Shown here in pieces: positions 1-7,793 of a DNA stretch of 64,000 nt (position 1 is its first letter; each line of letters opens with the position of its first letter). The translations under genes were made by a program, and so were the position numbers. Below the pieces are notes generated by a model. That model was given only the letters and a program-made list of their open reading frames with translations, was not told the DNA's origin and did no database searches. This DNA comes from an uncultured Eudoraea sp. (lineage in GTDB: Bacteria; Bacteroidota; Bacteroidia; Flavobacteriales; Flavobacteriaceae), in the NCBI RefSeq assembly GCF_947260015.1, contig NZ_CAMYOM010000007.1, positions 1-64,000 on the forward strand, in the 5' to 3' direction.

Positions 1-112
1 CCAATCTGTATTAATAAATGCCGTAGGATTTGGCGGAGCCGAACCTCGCTATTATTACCCGGGGAATGATAGAAATTATTATGTAAGTCTGGGAATTAAT
101 TATCAACTATGA
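1..112 (+). CDS. TonB-dependent outer-membrane receptor, C-terminal end only (partial)
   Basis: The reading frame is open from base 2 to a TGA ending at 112 and gives 36 residues that finish VSLGINYQL. The alternating hydrophobic/polar residues, the many tyrosines and the terminal strand are typical of the last beta-strands of a Bacteroidota TonB-dependent receptor barrel. The rest of the gene lies upstream of the window, so substrate and class cannot be judged. The gene converges on glyS with only about 20 bases between the stop codons. A different 22-strand-type outer-membrane barrel is possible. Confidence 0.6.
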   Translation, partial: QSVLINAVGFGGAEPRYYYPGNDRNYYVSLGINYQL

Positions 113-133
113 ATTATACGTTCGAATAATACT

Positions 134-1678
134 TTATTCCGTTTTCTTCAACCATTTCCTTATTCCAACCTCATCGGCGATAGTCTCATTAACGGCGCCT
201 ATTGCTATTCTCTTTTGTTCCATAGTATCTCTATACCGAATAGTGACTGTTTCGTCTTCCAGAGTTTGATGATCCACGGTAATGCAAAAAGGCGTGCCAG
301 CAGCATCTTGCCTTCGATACCTTCGCCCTACAGCATCTTTTTCATCATAGACCACATTGAAATCCCATTTAAGATCATCAATAATTTTATGCGCTATTTC
401 TGGTAATCCATCCTTTTTTACAAGTGGTAGAACAGCTGCCTTTGTTGGTGCAAGAACAGCGGGTAATTTTAAAACTATCCGGGTTGTTCCATTTTCCAAT
501 TCCTCTTCCTTCAGCGAATTTGAAAAAACAGCCAGGAACATTCTATCAACTCCAATAGAAGTTTCCACAACGTAAGGCACATAATTCTGGTTGAGTTCAG
601 GGTCAAAATACTGCAATTTTTTTCCTGAATATTTTTCATGGCTCCCCAGATCAAAATCGGTTCTGGAATGAATCCCCTCGAGTTCTTTAAATCCAAATGG
701 AAATTTAAACTCGATGTCTGTGGCTGCATCTGCATAATGGGCCAGTTTTTCATGATCATGAAAACGGTAATTCTCCTCGCCCATTCCCAGTGATAAATGC
801 CATTTCATGCGTAACTCTTTCCACTTTTCATACCATTCTATCTGTGTTCCTGGTTTAATAAAGAATTGCATCTCCATTTGTTCAAATTCCCGCATTCTGA
901 ATATAAACTGCCTTGCAACAATTTCATTCCTGAATGCCTTTCCAATTTGTGCAATCCCAAATGGTATTTTCAGACGTCCGGATTTTTGAACATTAAGAAA
1001 ATTTACGAAAATCCCCTGGGCTGTTTCAGGTCTTAAATAAAGATCGGTGGCATTTTCGGCAGAAGCTCCCAGTTTTGTCCCGAACATTAAATTAAATTGT
1101 TTAACATCGGTCCAGTTTTTAGACCCTGAAACGGGGCAAGCTATTTCCAACTCTTCGATTAGATTTTTAACATCCTCTAAATCTTCGGCTTCCAATGATC
1201 TGCCTAAGCGTTTAAGTATACTTTGTGCTTTCTCCTGATAGCCCAAAACACGAGGATTAGTTGTAAGAAATTGAGTTTTGTCGAAGGACTCACCAAATCG
1301 TTTTGAAGCTTTTTGAACTTCCTTATCAATTTTTGCTTCTATCTTGGCGACATGGTCCTCAACTAATACATCTGCCCGATATCTCTTTTTGGAGTCTTTA
1401 TTATCAATAAGCGGATCATTAAAAGCATCAACATGGCCCGATGCTTTCCAGGTTGTAGGGTGCATAAATATTGCGGCATCAATGCCTACAATATTTTCAT
1501 GCATCTGCACCATGGCCTTCCACCAGTATTCTTTAATATTTTTTTTAAGTTCTGCCCCGTTCTGGGTATAGTCGTAAACCGCACTCAAGCCATCATATAT
1601 TTCACTTGATTGCACCACATAGCCATATTCCTTAGCATGTGAAATTACCTTTCTAAAGATGTCTTCTTGATTTGCCAT
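134..1678 (-). CDS. glyS: Glycyl-tRNA synthetase, dimeric (alpha2) type
   Basis: Charges tRNA-Gly with glycine in the cytoplasm (class II synthetase). The 514-residue product has the expected length for the bacterial/eukaryote-like homodimeric form. The N-terminus around residues 10-60 (YGYVVQSSEIYDG, YDYTQNGAELKKNI) is the family signature. Class II motif 2 is visible near residues 250-270 (GKAFRNEI, FIFRMREFEQMEMQFF), motif 3 appears as SIGVDRMFLAVF, and a C-terminal anticodon-binding domain follows (LAPTKAAVLPLVKK). It is the single-gene GlyRS, not the alpha2beta2 glyQ/glyS pair. The coiled-coil membrane protein lies 78 bases upstream on the same strand. Identification is secure. Confidence 0.97.
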   Translation of the reverse strand: MANQEDIFRKVISHAKEYGYVVQSSEIYDGLSAVYDYTQNGAELKKNIKEYWWKAMVQMHENIVGIDAAIFMHPTTWKASGHVDAFNDPLIDNKDSKKRYRADVLVEDHVAKIEAKIDKEVQKASKRFGESFDKTQFLTTNPRVLGYQEKAQSILKRLGRSLEAEDLEDVKNLIEELEIACPVSGSKNWTDVKQFNLMFGTKLGASAENATDLYLRPETAQGIFVNFLNVQKSGRLKIPFGIAQIGKAFRNEIVARQFIFRMREFEQMEMQFFIKPGTQIEWYEKWKELRMKWHLSLGMGEENYRFHDHEKLAHYADAATDIEFKFPFGFKELEGIHSRTDFDLGSHEKYSGKKLQYFDPELNQNYVPYVVETSIGVDRMFLAVFSNSLKEEELENGTTRIVLKLPAVLAPTKAAVLPLVKKDGLPEIAHKIIDDLKWDFNVVYDEKDAVGRRYRRQDAAGTPFCITVDHQTLEDETVTIRYRDTMEQKRIAIGAVNETIADEVGIRKWLKKTE

Positions 1679-1756
1679 TCGGCAAAAATAGAATATTAAA
1701 GCATTTAATTTTTAAGACTATTAAATAAAATGGAATAACATTGAAAAATGTAGTGT

Positions 1757-2653
1757 TTATTTCAATTGAAATTCTGAAGATGCTAGTAGTTTTTCATCTT
1801 CAAAAACATTAAGCGTGTAAGTGCCAGGTTCCAACGAACCTTCTGGAATGGTTATAAAATCACATACACTGATCTCCTCTCCCGCGGATATTAGCTCTAC
1901 TCTCTTACTATAGATATTTCCGCTTACAGAAATGACATTAGCGTTGTCTTCAATAACCCCCATGTTAGGGCCAAGAAACTGAAAGTAAATAATCTTTTCT
2001 TCATTTCTGTCATTTGGGTTTCCTATTATGGTAACACATCCCCTTAGCTTTTCAATAGTCGATGCCTTGGTCGTTTTTATAGGTTTACCGCTTCGCAGCC
2101 TAAAACCACTTCCTTCAGAATTTTGCAATTTCAAATAACTCTTTATTCGCAATTCCTTATTGAGCTCCTTATTCTTCTCACGCAGTAATGCTTCCGCTTC
2201 TGCAAGAGAACTACTTTTACCTCGTAATTCTTCAATCATTTTGCGAGTCTCCTCATATTTATCGGAGAGAAGCATATTATTATATTTAAGGAAATTGTTT
2301 TTAAGTTTAAGGCTATCGTGTTTTACTTCTAACTCACGAAGTTCTTTCTTGTACTCCTTTAATTTGGCTACGGTAAAGTTGAGTCTGCCTACAGAATCCA
2401 ATAACTGCTGAACACGATATCTGGAATCTTGTAATTCTATTTCATTTACTTCATTAAGTGCAGAAAGCCGGTCTACTTCAGTCTTCATAAGGGTTAAATC
2501 CTTTACAAGCAGGCCTTTTTCATCTTCCAAATAGTTTATTTGCGTTCTGGATTGGGCATAACTATAGTAGAAAGCTATTAATATGCCGATAATTACGGCA
2601 ACTAATGCAGCAAGTATTATTTTATAGTTAAATTTATTATCTTGAATATCCAT
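1757..2653 (-). CDS. Membrane-anchored coiled-coil protein, function unknown
   Basis: A 298-residue protein with one N-terminal transmembrane helix (about residues 13-33, ILAALVAVIIGILIAFYYS). A long heptad-rich coiled coil follows to about residue 180 (LEDEKGLLVKDLTLMKTEVDRL, KEYKKELRELEVKHDSLKL and similar stretches), then a compact beta-rich C-terminal domain of roughly 110 residues (CVTIIGNPNDRNEEKIIYF, VISVSGNIYSKR). The architecture is common in Flavobacteria, where such proteins are annotated as chromosome-partitioning-like, but no enzymatic motif is visible. The C-terminal domain is probably periplasmic. It reads divergently from comF across only 40 bases, so the two probably share a compact divergent promoter. 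Confidence 0.75.
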   Translation of the reverse strand: MDIQDNKFNYKIILAALVAVIIGILIAFYYSYAQSRTQINYLEDEKGLLVKDLTLMKTEVDRLSALNEVNEIELQDSRYRVQQLLDSVGRLNFTVAKLKEYKKELRELEVKHDSLKLKNNFLKYNNMLLSDKYEETRKMIEELRGKSSSLAEAEALLREKNKELNKELRIKSYLKLQNSEGSGFRLRSGKPIKTTKASTIEKLRGCVTIIGNPNDRNEEKIIYFQFLGPNMGVIEDNANVISVSGNIYSKRVELISAGEEISVCDFITIPEGSLEPGTYTLNVFEDEKLLASSEFQLK

Positions 2654-2693
2654 TCAGATAGGCTAAGTAAATAAGATTAGGTTTATTTAAGAT

Positions 2694-3398
2694 TTGTACT
2701 TTTCCAAGCTATCAAATATAATAAATGATATCAACACGGTACTTCTACCGAGGTTGTGTTTTGGATGTAATGATCAATTATATCGAGGAGAGCAGCTGTT
2801 GTGTACCCTTTGTCGAAACCAAATACCACTTACCGAATACAATTTTATTGAGCAAAATGCAGTGGATACTATATTTTATGGCCGAATTGACATAAAAAAG
2901 GCCTCTGCGTTCCTTTTTTATTCAGATCAAGGGATTGTTAAAAATTTAATCCACTTTTTAAAGTATAAAAATCAACCTCAAATAGGACAATTTTTAGGGG
3001 ACTGGTATGGCCAGGTTCTGAGAGAAAGTAACGCTCTAGACCATATTGATATTGTAATACCTGTTCCATTACATAAAAAAAAGCTTAATAAACGAGGATA
3101 TAATCAAGTATCTGGATTTGCTAAAAGAATTGCGAACCATCTTAATGCTAGTTATATGGATGATATTCTTGTAAAAACAGCCAATACCCGTACCCAAACC
3201 AAAAAAAACAGATTTTATCGCTGGAGAGGTATGCCAGATCTTTACAGAGTAAATAATCCCGCTTTTTTATGTAACAAAAATGTACTGTTGATTGATGATG
3301 TGATTACTACCGGTGCCACCATAGAAGCCTGTACACGGGCAATAAAAAAGGCAAAAGATGTTACTGTTTCAGTTGCTGCGATGGCGGTTGTTCCATAA
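2694..3398 (+). CDS. comF: ComF family phosphoribosyltransferase-like protein
   Basis: A 234-residue protein of the ComF/GntX family, needed for DNA uptake in naturally transformable bacteria and otherwise of unclear biochemical role. Two CxxC pairs at residues 22-40 (CFGC, CTLC) form the N-terminal zinc ribbon. The middle carries VIPVPLHKKKLNKRGYNQ, typical of ComF. The C-terminus has the PRPP-binding loop VLLIDDVITTGATIEACT. The frame opens with TTG at 2694; no ATG lies upstream of the zinc ribbon, so a TTG start is likely. It precedes the Big_5 lipoprotein gene by about 50 bases, and no terminator hairpin is seen between them. Confidence 0.92.
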   Translation: MYFSKLSNIINDINTVLLPRLCFGCNDQLYRGEQLLCTLCRNQIPLTEYNFIEQNAVDTIFYGRIDIKKASAFLFYSDQGIVKNLIHFLKYKNQPQIGQFLGDWYGQVLRESNALDHIDIVIPVPLHKKKLNKRGYNQVSGFAKRIANHLNASYMDDILVKTANTRTQTKKNRFYRWRGMPDLYRVNNPAFLCNKNVLLIDDVITTGATIEACTRAIKKAKDVTVSVAAMAVVP

Positions 3399-3447
3399 TT
3401 TCACAATTCTTTAAATTAGTTGTTTCTTTGCTTTATAGAAAAATCAA

Positions 3448-5067
3448 ATGCCTCGAATACAGCGTATTTTATCCTTCTTTTTTCTAATTGCAGTTGTTCT
3501 GGCCGCTTTACAATGTGCCAGGAGGGGATCTCCTACTGGCGGGCCCAAAGACAATACCCCTCCGGTTTTATTAAAGGCAGAACCTGAAAATCTGACAACT
3601 GAATTCAAGGCCAAAAAAATCAGGCTTTATTTTGATGAATATATCAAATTGGAAGATATTCAAAATCAGCTTATTGTATCACCGCCTTTAAAATATAATC
3701 CTGAAGTTACACCTCAGGGAGGGGCCAGGAAATATGTAGAAATCACTTTAAAAGATACTTTGTTAGAAAATACAACCTATACATTAAACTTCGGACAGGG
3801 TATAGTAGATAACAATGAGGGCAATCCGAACAGCTTCTTAACTTATGTTTTTTCTACCGGTACATATATTGATTCATTAACCGTATCCGGGGTTGTTAAA
3901 GATGCCTTTAATAATAAAGCAGACGAGTTTATTAGTGTTATGTTATACGAAATAGACACTGCCTATAATGATTCTACAGTCTATAATAAACCTCCCAATT
4001 ATATTACAAATACGCTTGACAGCACCATTATCTTCCAACTTAAATACCTCAAAGCGGGAAAATATGCAATTTTTGCTCTCAAGGATGAATCTAAAAACAA
4101 TGTATTCGATCAGAATACAGATAAAATAGGCTTTATTGACGACACCGTCTCTCTCCCAACCGATACTGTTTTTCTTCTTAATCTTTTTAAAGAGATCCCT
4201 AATTATAGTTTGAAGACGCCAAATTATGCCGCGGCTAACAAAATTATATTTGGTTATTCTGGCGGAAATGAAAAATTAGATATTGAAGCTTTAACAGAAA
4301 TTCCCGATTCTATAAGTACACTTGTTGTCAAGGATCCTGAAAAAGATACCCTTAACTATTGGTTCACCCCTTTTGAAATAGATTCTATCATTTTTAAAGT
4401 GACTAATGAGAACTTGAAGAAAATTGATACGTTTACGGTAAAAACAAGAAAATTGGTTGCTGATTCTGTAATGCTTACTCCCAGTCATCGAAACACTATA
4501 AACTTCGCTGATGAATTCTACATAACATCCAATATTCCGATTGTTGCTATGGACACAACCAGGATAGCTATCTTCAACAAGGATACTATAGCAGTTAATT
4601 TCAAAGCTAAATTAGACACTACAAAAAACCGGATGTCTCTGGACTTCGAAAAAGAGGCTGATGAGAAATATTATCTAAATTTGCTTCCTTATTTTATTAC
4701 AGACTTCTTTGGGGCAACTAATGATACAATTAACTATAGATTATCTACCGGAGGGTATGCTGACTTTGGCAGTTTGCGCTTGAATTTAGCAGGTGAAATA
4801 ACCTATCCTATTATTGTACAATTAACTGATGAAAAAGAGAAATTATACAGGGAAATATATGTATCCGAAGCAACAGCCTTAGATTTTAATACACTTAAGC
4901 CCGGAAATTATCTTATTAGGATTATTTTTGATAGCAATTCAAACGGCATATGGGATACAGGTAATTATCTAAAGAAGATTCAACCAGAAAGGGTTATCTA
5001 CTACCCGAGTGTTATTGAAATGCGGGCCAATTGGGAAAAAATTGAGACATTTACTATTTTAGACTAA
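3448..5067 (+). CDS. Lipoprotein with N-terminal Ig-like (Big_5) domain
   Basis: A 539-residue protein exported by a signal peptide (residues 1-22, RILSFFFLIAVVLAALQC). The mature N-terminus would be a lipid-modified Cys followed by ARRGSPTGGPKD, a sequence conserved in Flavobacteria. Glutamine at the position before Cys is not the classical lipobox residue. An Ig-like Big_5 domain spans about residues 38-135 (TPPVLLKAEPENLTTEF, IRLYFDEYIKL, TYTLNFGQGIVDNN), followed by beta-rich repeats. Surface or periplasmic binding is likely, but the ligand is unknown. The 3' end overlaps the convergent nitrilase gene by 14 bases. Confidence 0.85.
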   Translation: MPRIQRILSFFFLIAVVLAALQCARRGSPTGGPKDNTPPVLLKAEPENLTTEFKAKKIRLYFDEYIKLEDIQNQLIVSPPLKYNPEVTPQGGARKYVEITLKDTLLENTTYTLNFGQGIVDNNEGNPNSFLTYVFSTGTYIDSLTVSGVVKDAFNNKADEFISVMLYEIDTAYNDSTVYNKPPNYITNTLDSTIIFQLKYLKAGKYAIFALKDESKNNVFDQNTDKIGFIDDTVSLPTDTVFLLNLFKEIPNYSLKTPNYAAANKIIFGYSGGNEKLDIEALTEIPDSISTLVVKDPEKDTLNYWFTPFEIDSIIFKVTNENLKKIDTFTVKTRKLVADSVMLTPSHRNTINFADEFYITSNIPIVAMDTTRIAIFNKDTIAVNFKAKLDTTKNRMSLDFEKEADEKYYLNLLPYFITDFFGATNDTINYRLSTGGYADFGSLRLNLAGEITYPIIVQLTDEKEKLYREIYVSEATALDFNTLKPGNYLIRIIFDSNSNGIWDTGNYLKKIQPERVIYYPSVIEMRANWEKIETFTILD

Positions 5068-5827
5068 AATGATCTCTATCTTCTAAAAATTTAAATCGTG
5101 CCCTTAAATTTTTTAAGTGTTTCAGGTCTAAAGTAGCGTAGAGTACCTCATCTTGTTTGGAGAAAACAATCTGACTTCCCATAGGGTCATATATAGCTGA
5201 ATGGCCAGGGTACCTAATTGCATTATTATCCTCACCCAATCTATTTACCCCTATACAATAGCTCATGTTTTCTATGGCCCTTGCTTTTAACAAAGTATCC
5301 CAGGCATCAATTCTGGGTTCAGGCCAATTGGCTACAAAAAGCAAAAGATCATAATCTCCTTTATATCTAGCCCATACTGGGAATCGAAGGTCATAGCATA
5401 TTAAAGGGTAAATTCGGAATCCTTTATAAGAAAACACTAATCTCTCTTTACCGGAATCATATACTTTATCCTCTCCGGCAAATGTAAAAGTATGCTTCTT
5501 ATCATAGCTCTTGGAAGTACCATCAGGATATATAAAAAAAAGTCGGTTAGTAAATTTATTTTTTTCATTATATGAAATACTTCCAACTAAGGCCATATTT
5601 TTATCTCTGGCTATTTGCTTCATCCATTTCACGGTATTTTCTCCCTCTTTAGCATTTACTCTGTCCGGGTTCATGGTAAATCCGGTTGTGAACATTTCGG
5701 GCAAGATAATCATATCCGTATCGTTTGGAATCTCCCTTATCTTTTGCGAAAAAATATTTCTATTATCCAAGGGATTCTCCCATATCAATGGGGTTTGTAT
5801 CAGCGCTACTCTTAGTTCACTTTGCAT
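5054..5827 (-). CDS. Nitrilase-superfamily amidohydrolase (omega-amidase-like, YafV type)
   Basis: A 257-residue cytoplasmic carbon-nitrogen hydrolase. The catalytic triad is visible: Glu44 in ILPEMFTTGF, Lys110 in YDKKHTF and the Cys144 nucleophile in ICYDLRFP. The sequence is closest to omega-amidases, which hydrolyse alpha-ketoglutaramate or ketosuccinamate formed by glutamine transamination and can serve metabolite repair. Substrate is inferred from the family only. The gene starts 2 bases after the ankyrin gene stop and is probably co-transcribed with it. It ends inside the 3' end of the convergent lipoprotein gene. Confidence 0.9.
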   Translation of the reverse strand: MQSELRVALIQTPLIWENPLDNRNIFSQKIREIPNDTDMIILPEMFTTGFTMNPDRVNAKEGENTVKWMKQIARDKNMALVGSISYNEKNKFTNRLFFIYPDGTSKSYDKKHTFTFAGEDKVYDSGKERLVFSYKGFRIYPLICYDLRFPVWARYKGDYDLLLFVANWPEPRIDAWDTLLKARAIENMSYCIGVNRLGEDNNAIRYPGHSAIYDPMGSQIVFSKQDEVLYATLDLKHLKNLRARFKFLEDRDHFSLK

Positions 5828-5829
5828 AA

Positions 5830-6312
5830 TTATCCGTTATTTTCTAAAAGAGCAATTAAATCCGAAAAACCCTGCATTTTGGCATGGTCCAAAGCCGTAT
5901 TTCCCTTTGCATCTTTAACCGTTGTATCCGCACCAGATTCCAATAACAGCTTTGCTAATTCCTCCTTGTTAAAAGTAGCGGTATAAATAAGGCAGGTAGC
6001 ACCCATGGTATTTCTCTCATTTACGTTCGCTCCTCTTTTTATTAAATCCTTAGCTATTTCAACTAAGCCCTTAAAACTAGTTCCCATTAATGCAGTATTC
6101 CCGGAAGCATCTTTAGCATCAATTTTAGCCCCCCGGTCCAAAAGGAATCTCGCCACTTCTCTATGATCATAATAAGTCGCAAGAATTAAAGGGGTAGAAC
6201 CTCTCTGGTCAACAGAATTTACCAGCTCGGGGAATTCTGTAACCAATTCTTTAACTGTTTCAATATTTCCTTTTCTTATTTCGTTGAAAAAAGTTGTTAC
6301 CGTGTCTTCCAT
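5830..6312 (-). CDS. Ankyrin-repeat protein
   Basis: A 160-residue protein almost entirely built of ankyrin repeats. At least three clear units are seen, with the TPL-A-hydrophobic pattern at about residues 40-70 (GSTPLILATYYDHREVARFLL), 73-105 (GNTALMGTSFKGLVEIAKDL) and 106-140, plus a capping repeat (GNTALDHAKMQG). There is no signal peptide or enzymatic domain, so it is likely a cytoplasmic protein-protein interaction module. In Flavobacteria such short ankyrin proteins often sit beside oxidative-stress genes. Here the partner is the nitrilase gene 2 bases downstream, which suggests co-expression but not a function. Confidence 0.9.
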   Translation of the reverse strand: MEDTVTTFFNEIRKGNIETVKELVTEFPELVNSVDQRGSTPLILATYYDHREVARFLLDRGAKIDAKDASGNTALMGTSFKGLVEIAKDLIKRGANVNERNTMGATCLIYTATFNKEELAKLLLESGADTTVKDAKGNTALDHAKMQGFSDLIALLENNG

Positions 6313-6377
6313 AAAAATTAAATGTATAAAAAAACTACCACTAATAGATCATACAAATGGTTACAGATATAAATAAA

Positions 6378-7751
6378 TTATCGAATTCCCGGTGAAAAAT
6401 CTTCGGGAGCATTCTGTGGTAAATTTATAGTTTCAAAACCTCCTGTATCATTATAAATGGTCCATTCACTAAATGTAAAGACAGAATTTCCGGTCACAAT
6501 ATTTATCTTCCTTTCGGCTTTTCCATCCTCAAATTCATGATCTGTACCGGAACCATCTTCTCCTATGAGTCCAAAGATATCAATTACAGTTCCAAAGGGA
6601 TCTATCAGCACTAAATTGTCGTCGCCATTAGAATCTGCAGGGCTATTGCTACCCAATTCAATATCGGGAGGGTAGCCGTATACTGCCTGAAATTCTGTGG
6701 CATTTGGTGAGAAAACCAGAGTGCTATTTGAATCAATTATTATCCCTGAAAGATCAATTTCTGATCCTGAAGTAACATTTGCGTTAGTGTACCTTAACAA
6801 AAACCAACCATCTAATTGAATCTGCTGGTTACCTGCGTTGTAAAGTTCAATAAATCTGGCTTCAGAATTATTATTGGGATCAGCTATCTCAGATATAAAT
6901 ATTTGGTCAGATGTCAAAAGAACTTCTGAATCTGCACAACGCTCATTTGGCATCTCCATATCATTTAATGTGCGAATGATTAATTGATAATCATTATTTT
7001 CTCTATAAAGAACAGCAGTTACAGATCCATTCCCCGATGGTAATATTGTATCCCGAAAATCAGAATATCCACTATTTAATAATTCAATCAAACCACCATT
7101 ACAATCAGAAAGATTCCTTATGGTTTCCTCCTGCGGAAGAGCAAAAGTTAAATTTTTTTCCTCTTCTAAAACCTCGAGACTTTCCAGTTGTATTAACGTG
7201 TTTACTAAATCTTCGTTAAGATTTGGTATAGAGGTGATTTCAGGAACCAAATTACTAATAGGATCACATGAAAGAAAAATATGATCTCCAACAGCAAGGG
7301 CCGGTAGCCTTCCTACACTTAAATTTCCAAAAGATGTGAATACGCCCCCTAGCTTGTAAACACCTTTACTCTTCCCAAAATATAACCCTTTTAGTTTAAC
7401 GTATACTTTACTTCCTAATTCATAAAATAGGTATGAATCCCTAAGGTCTATTTCTATTTGAAAGCCAGCTGTAGGGTTTATGGAGTTATCCTGTATATGA
7501 AGTGTGCTAAAAAAATTTCCAGCCTGATCTGAAGATACAATATAACCTTCAATTACTAAATCTTGATGTATTTGTATAACTTCTCCTTCGAATAAATTTT
7601 TGACCTCAACAAAAGTACGATTAGCAATTAATTGATCATTACAGGAAGTTTCCGGGCTCTTAAAATTTGGATCTTTTACACAGCCGAAAATGAAAAGCAA
7701 ACAATAATATTTAAGTAAAAAAGCTGGTTTCAATTTCTTTATACTTTTCAT
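6378..7751 (-). CDS. Lipoprotein with DUF5689 (OB-like) and lamin-tail domains
   Basis: A 457-residue exported protein with a signal sequence ending in LFIFGC (Cys24), a good lipobox. Residues about 50-270 match DUF5689, whose pattern (DLVIEGYIVSSDQAGNFFST, VYVKLKGLYFG) resembles an OB fold. Residues about 285-400 form a lamin-tail-type domain (IFISEIADPNNNSEARFIEL, LDGWFLLRY, VFSPNATEF). The C-terminus ends in short aromatic, glycine- and proline-rich sequence. Lamin-tail domains in bacteria are typically found on surface proteins linked to nucleases and other hydrolases. The gene lies 42 bases downstream of the TonB receptor gene on the same strand, so it probably acts as that receptor's surface partner, in the place SusD takes elsewhere. 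Confidence 0.85.
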   Translation of the reverse strand: MKSIKKLKPAFLLKYYCLLFIFGCVKDPNFKSPETSCNDQLIANRTFVEVKNLFEGEVIQIHQDLVIEGYIVSSDQAGNFFSTLHIQDNSINPTAGFQIEIDLRDSYLFYELGSKVYVKLKGLYFGKSKGVYKLGGVFTSFGNLSVGRLPALAVGDHIFLSCDPISNLVPEITSIPNLNEDLVNTLIQLESLEVLEEEKNLTFALPQEETIRNLSDCNGGLIELLNSGYSDFRDTILPSGNGSVTAVLYRENNDYQLIIRTLNDMEMPNERCADSEVLLTSDQIFISEIADPNNNSEARFIELYNAGNQQIQLDGWFLLRYTNANVTSGSEIDLSGIIIDSNSTLVFSPNATEFQAVYGYPPDIELGSNSPADSNGDDNLVLIDPFGTVIDIFGLIGEDGSGTDHEFEDGKAERKINIVTGNSVFTFSEWTIYNDTGGFETINLPQNAPEDFSPGIR

Positions 7752-7793
7752 TTTAATAGCTATTCATATCATATTAGTTGACTCTGCTTAATT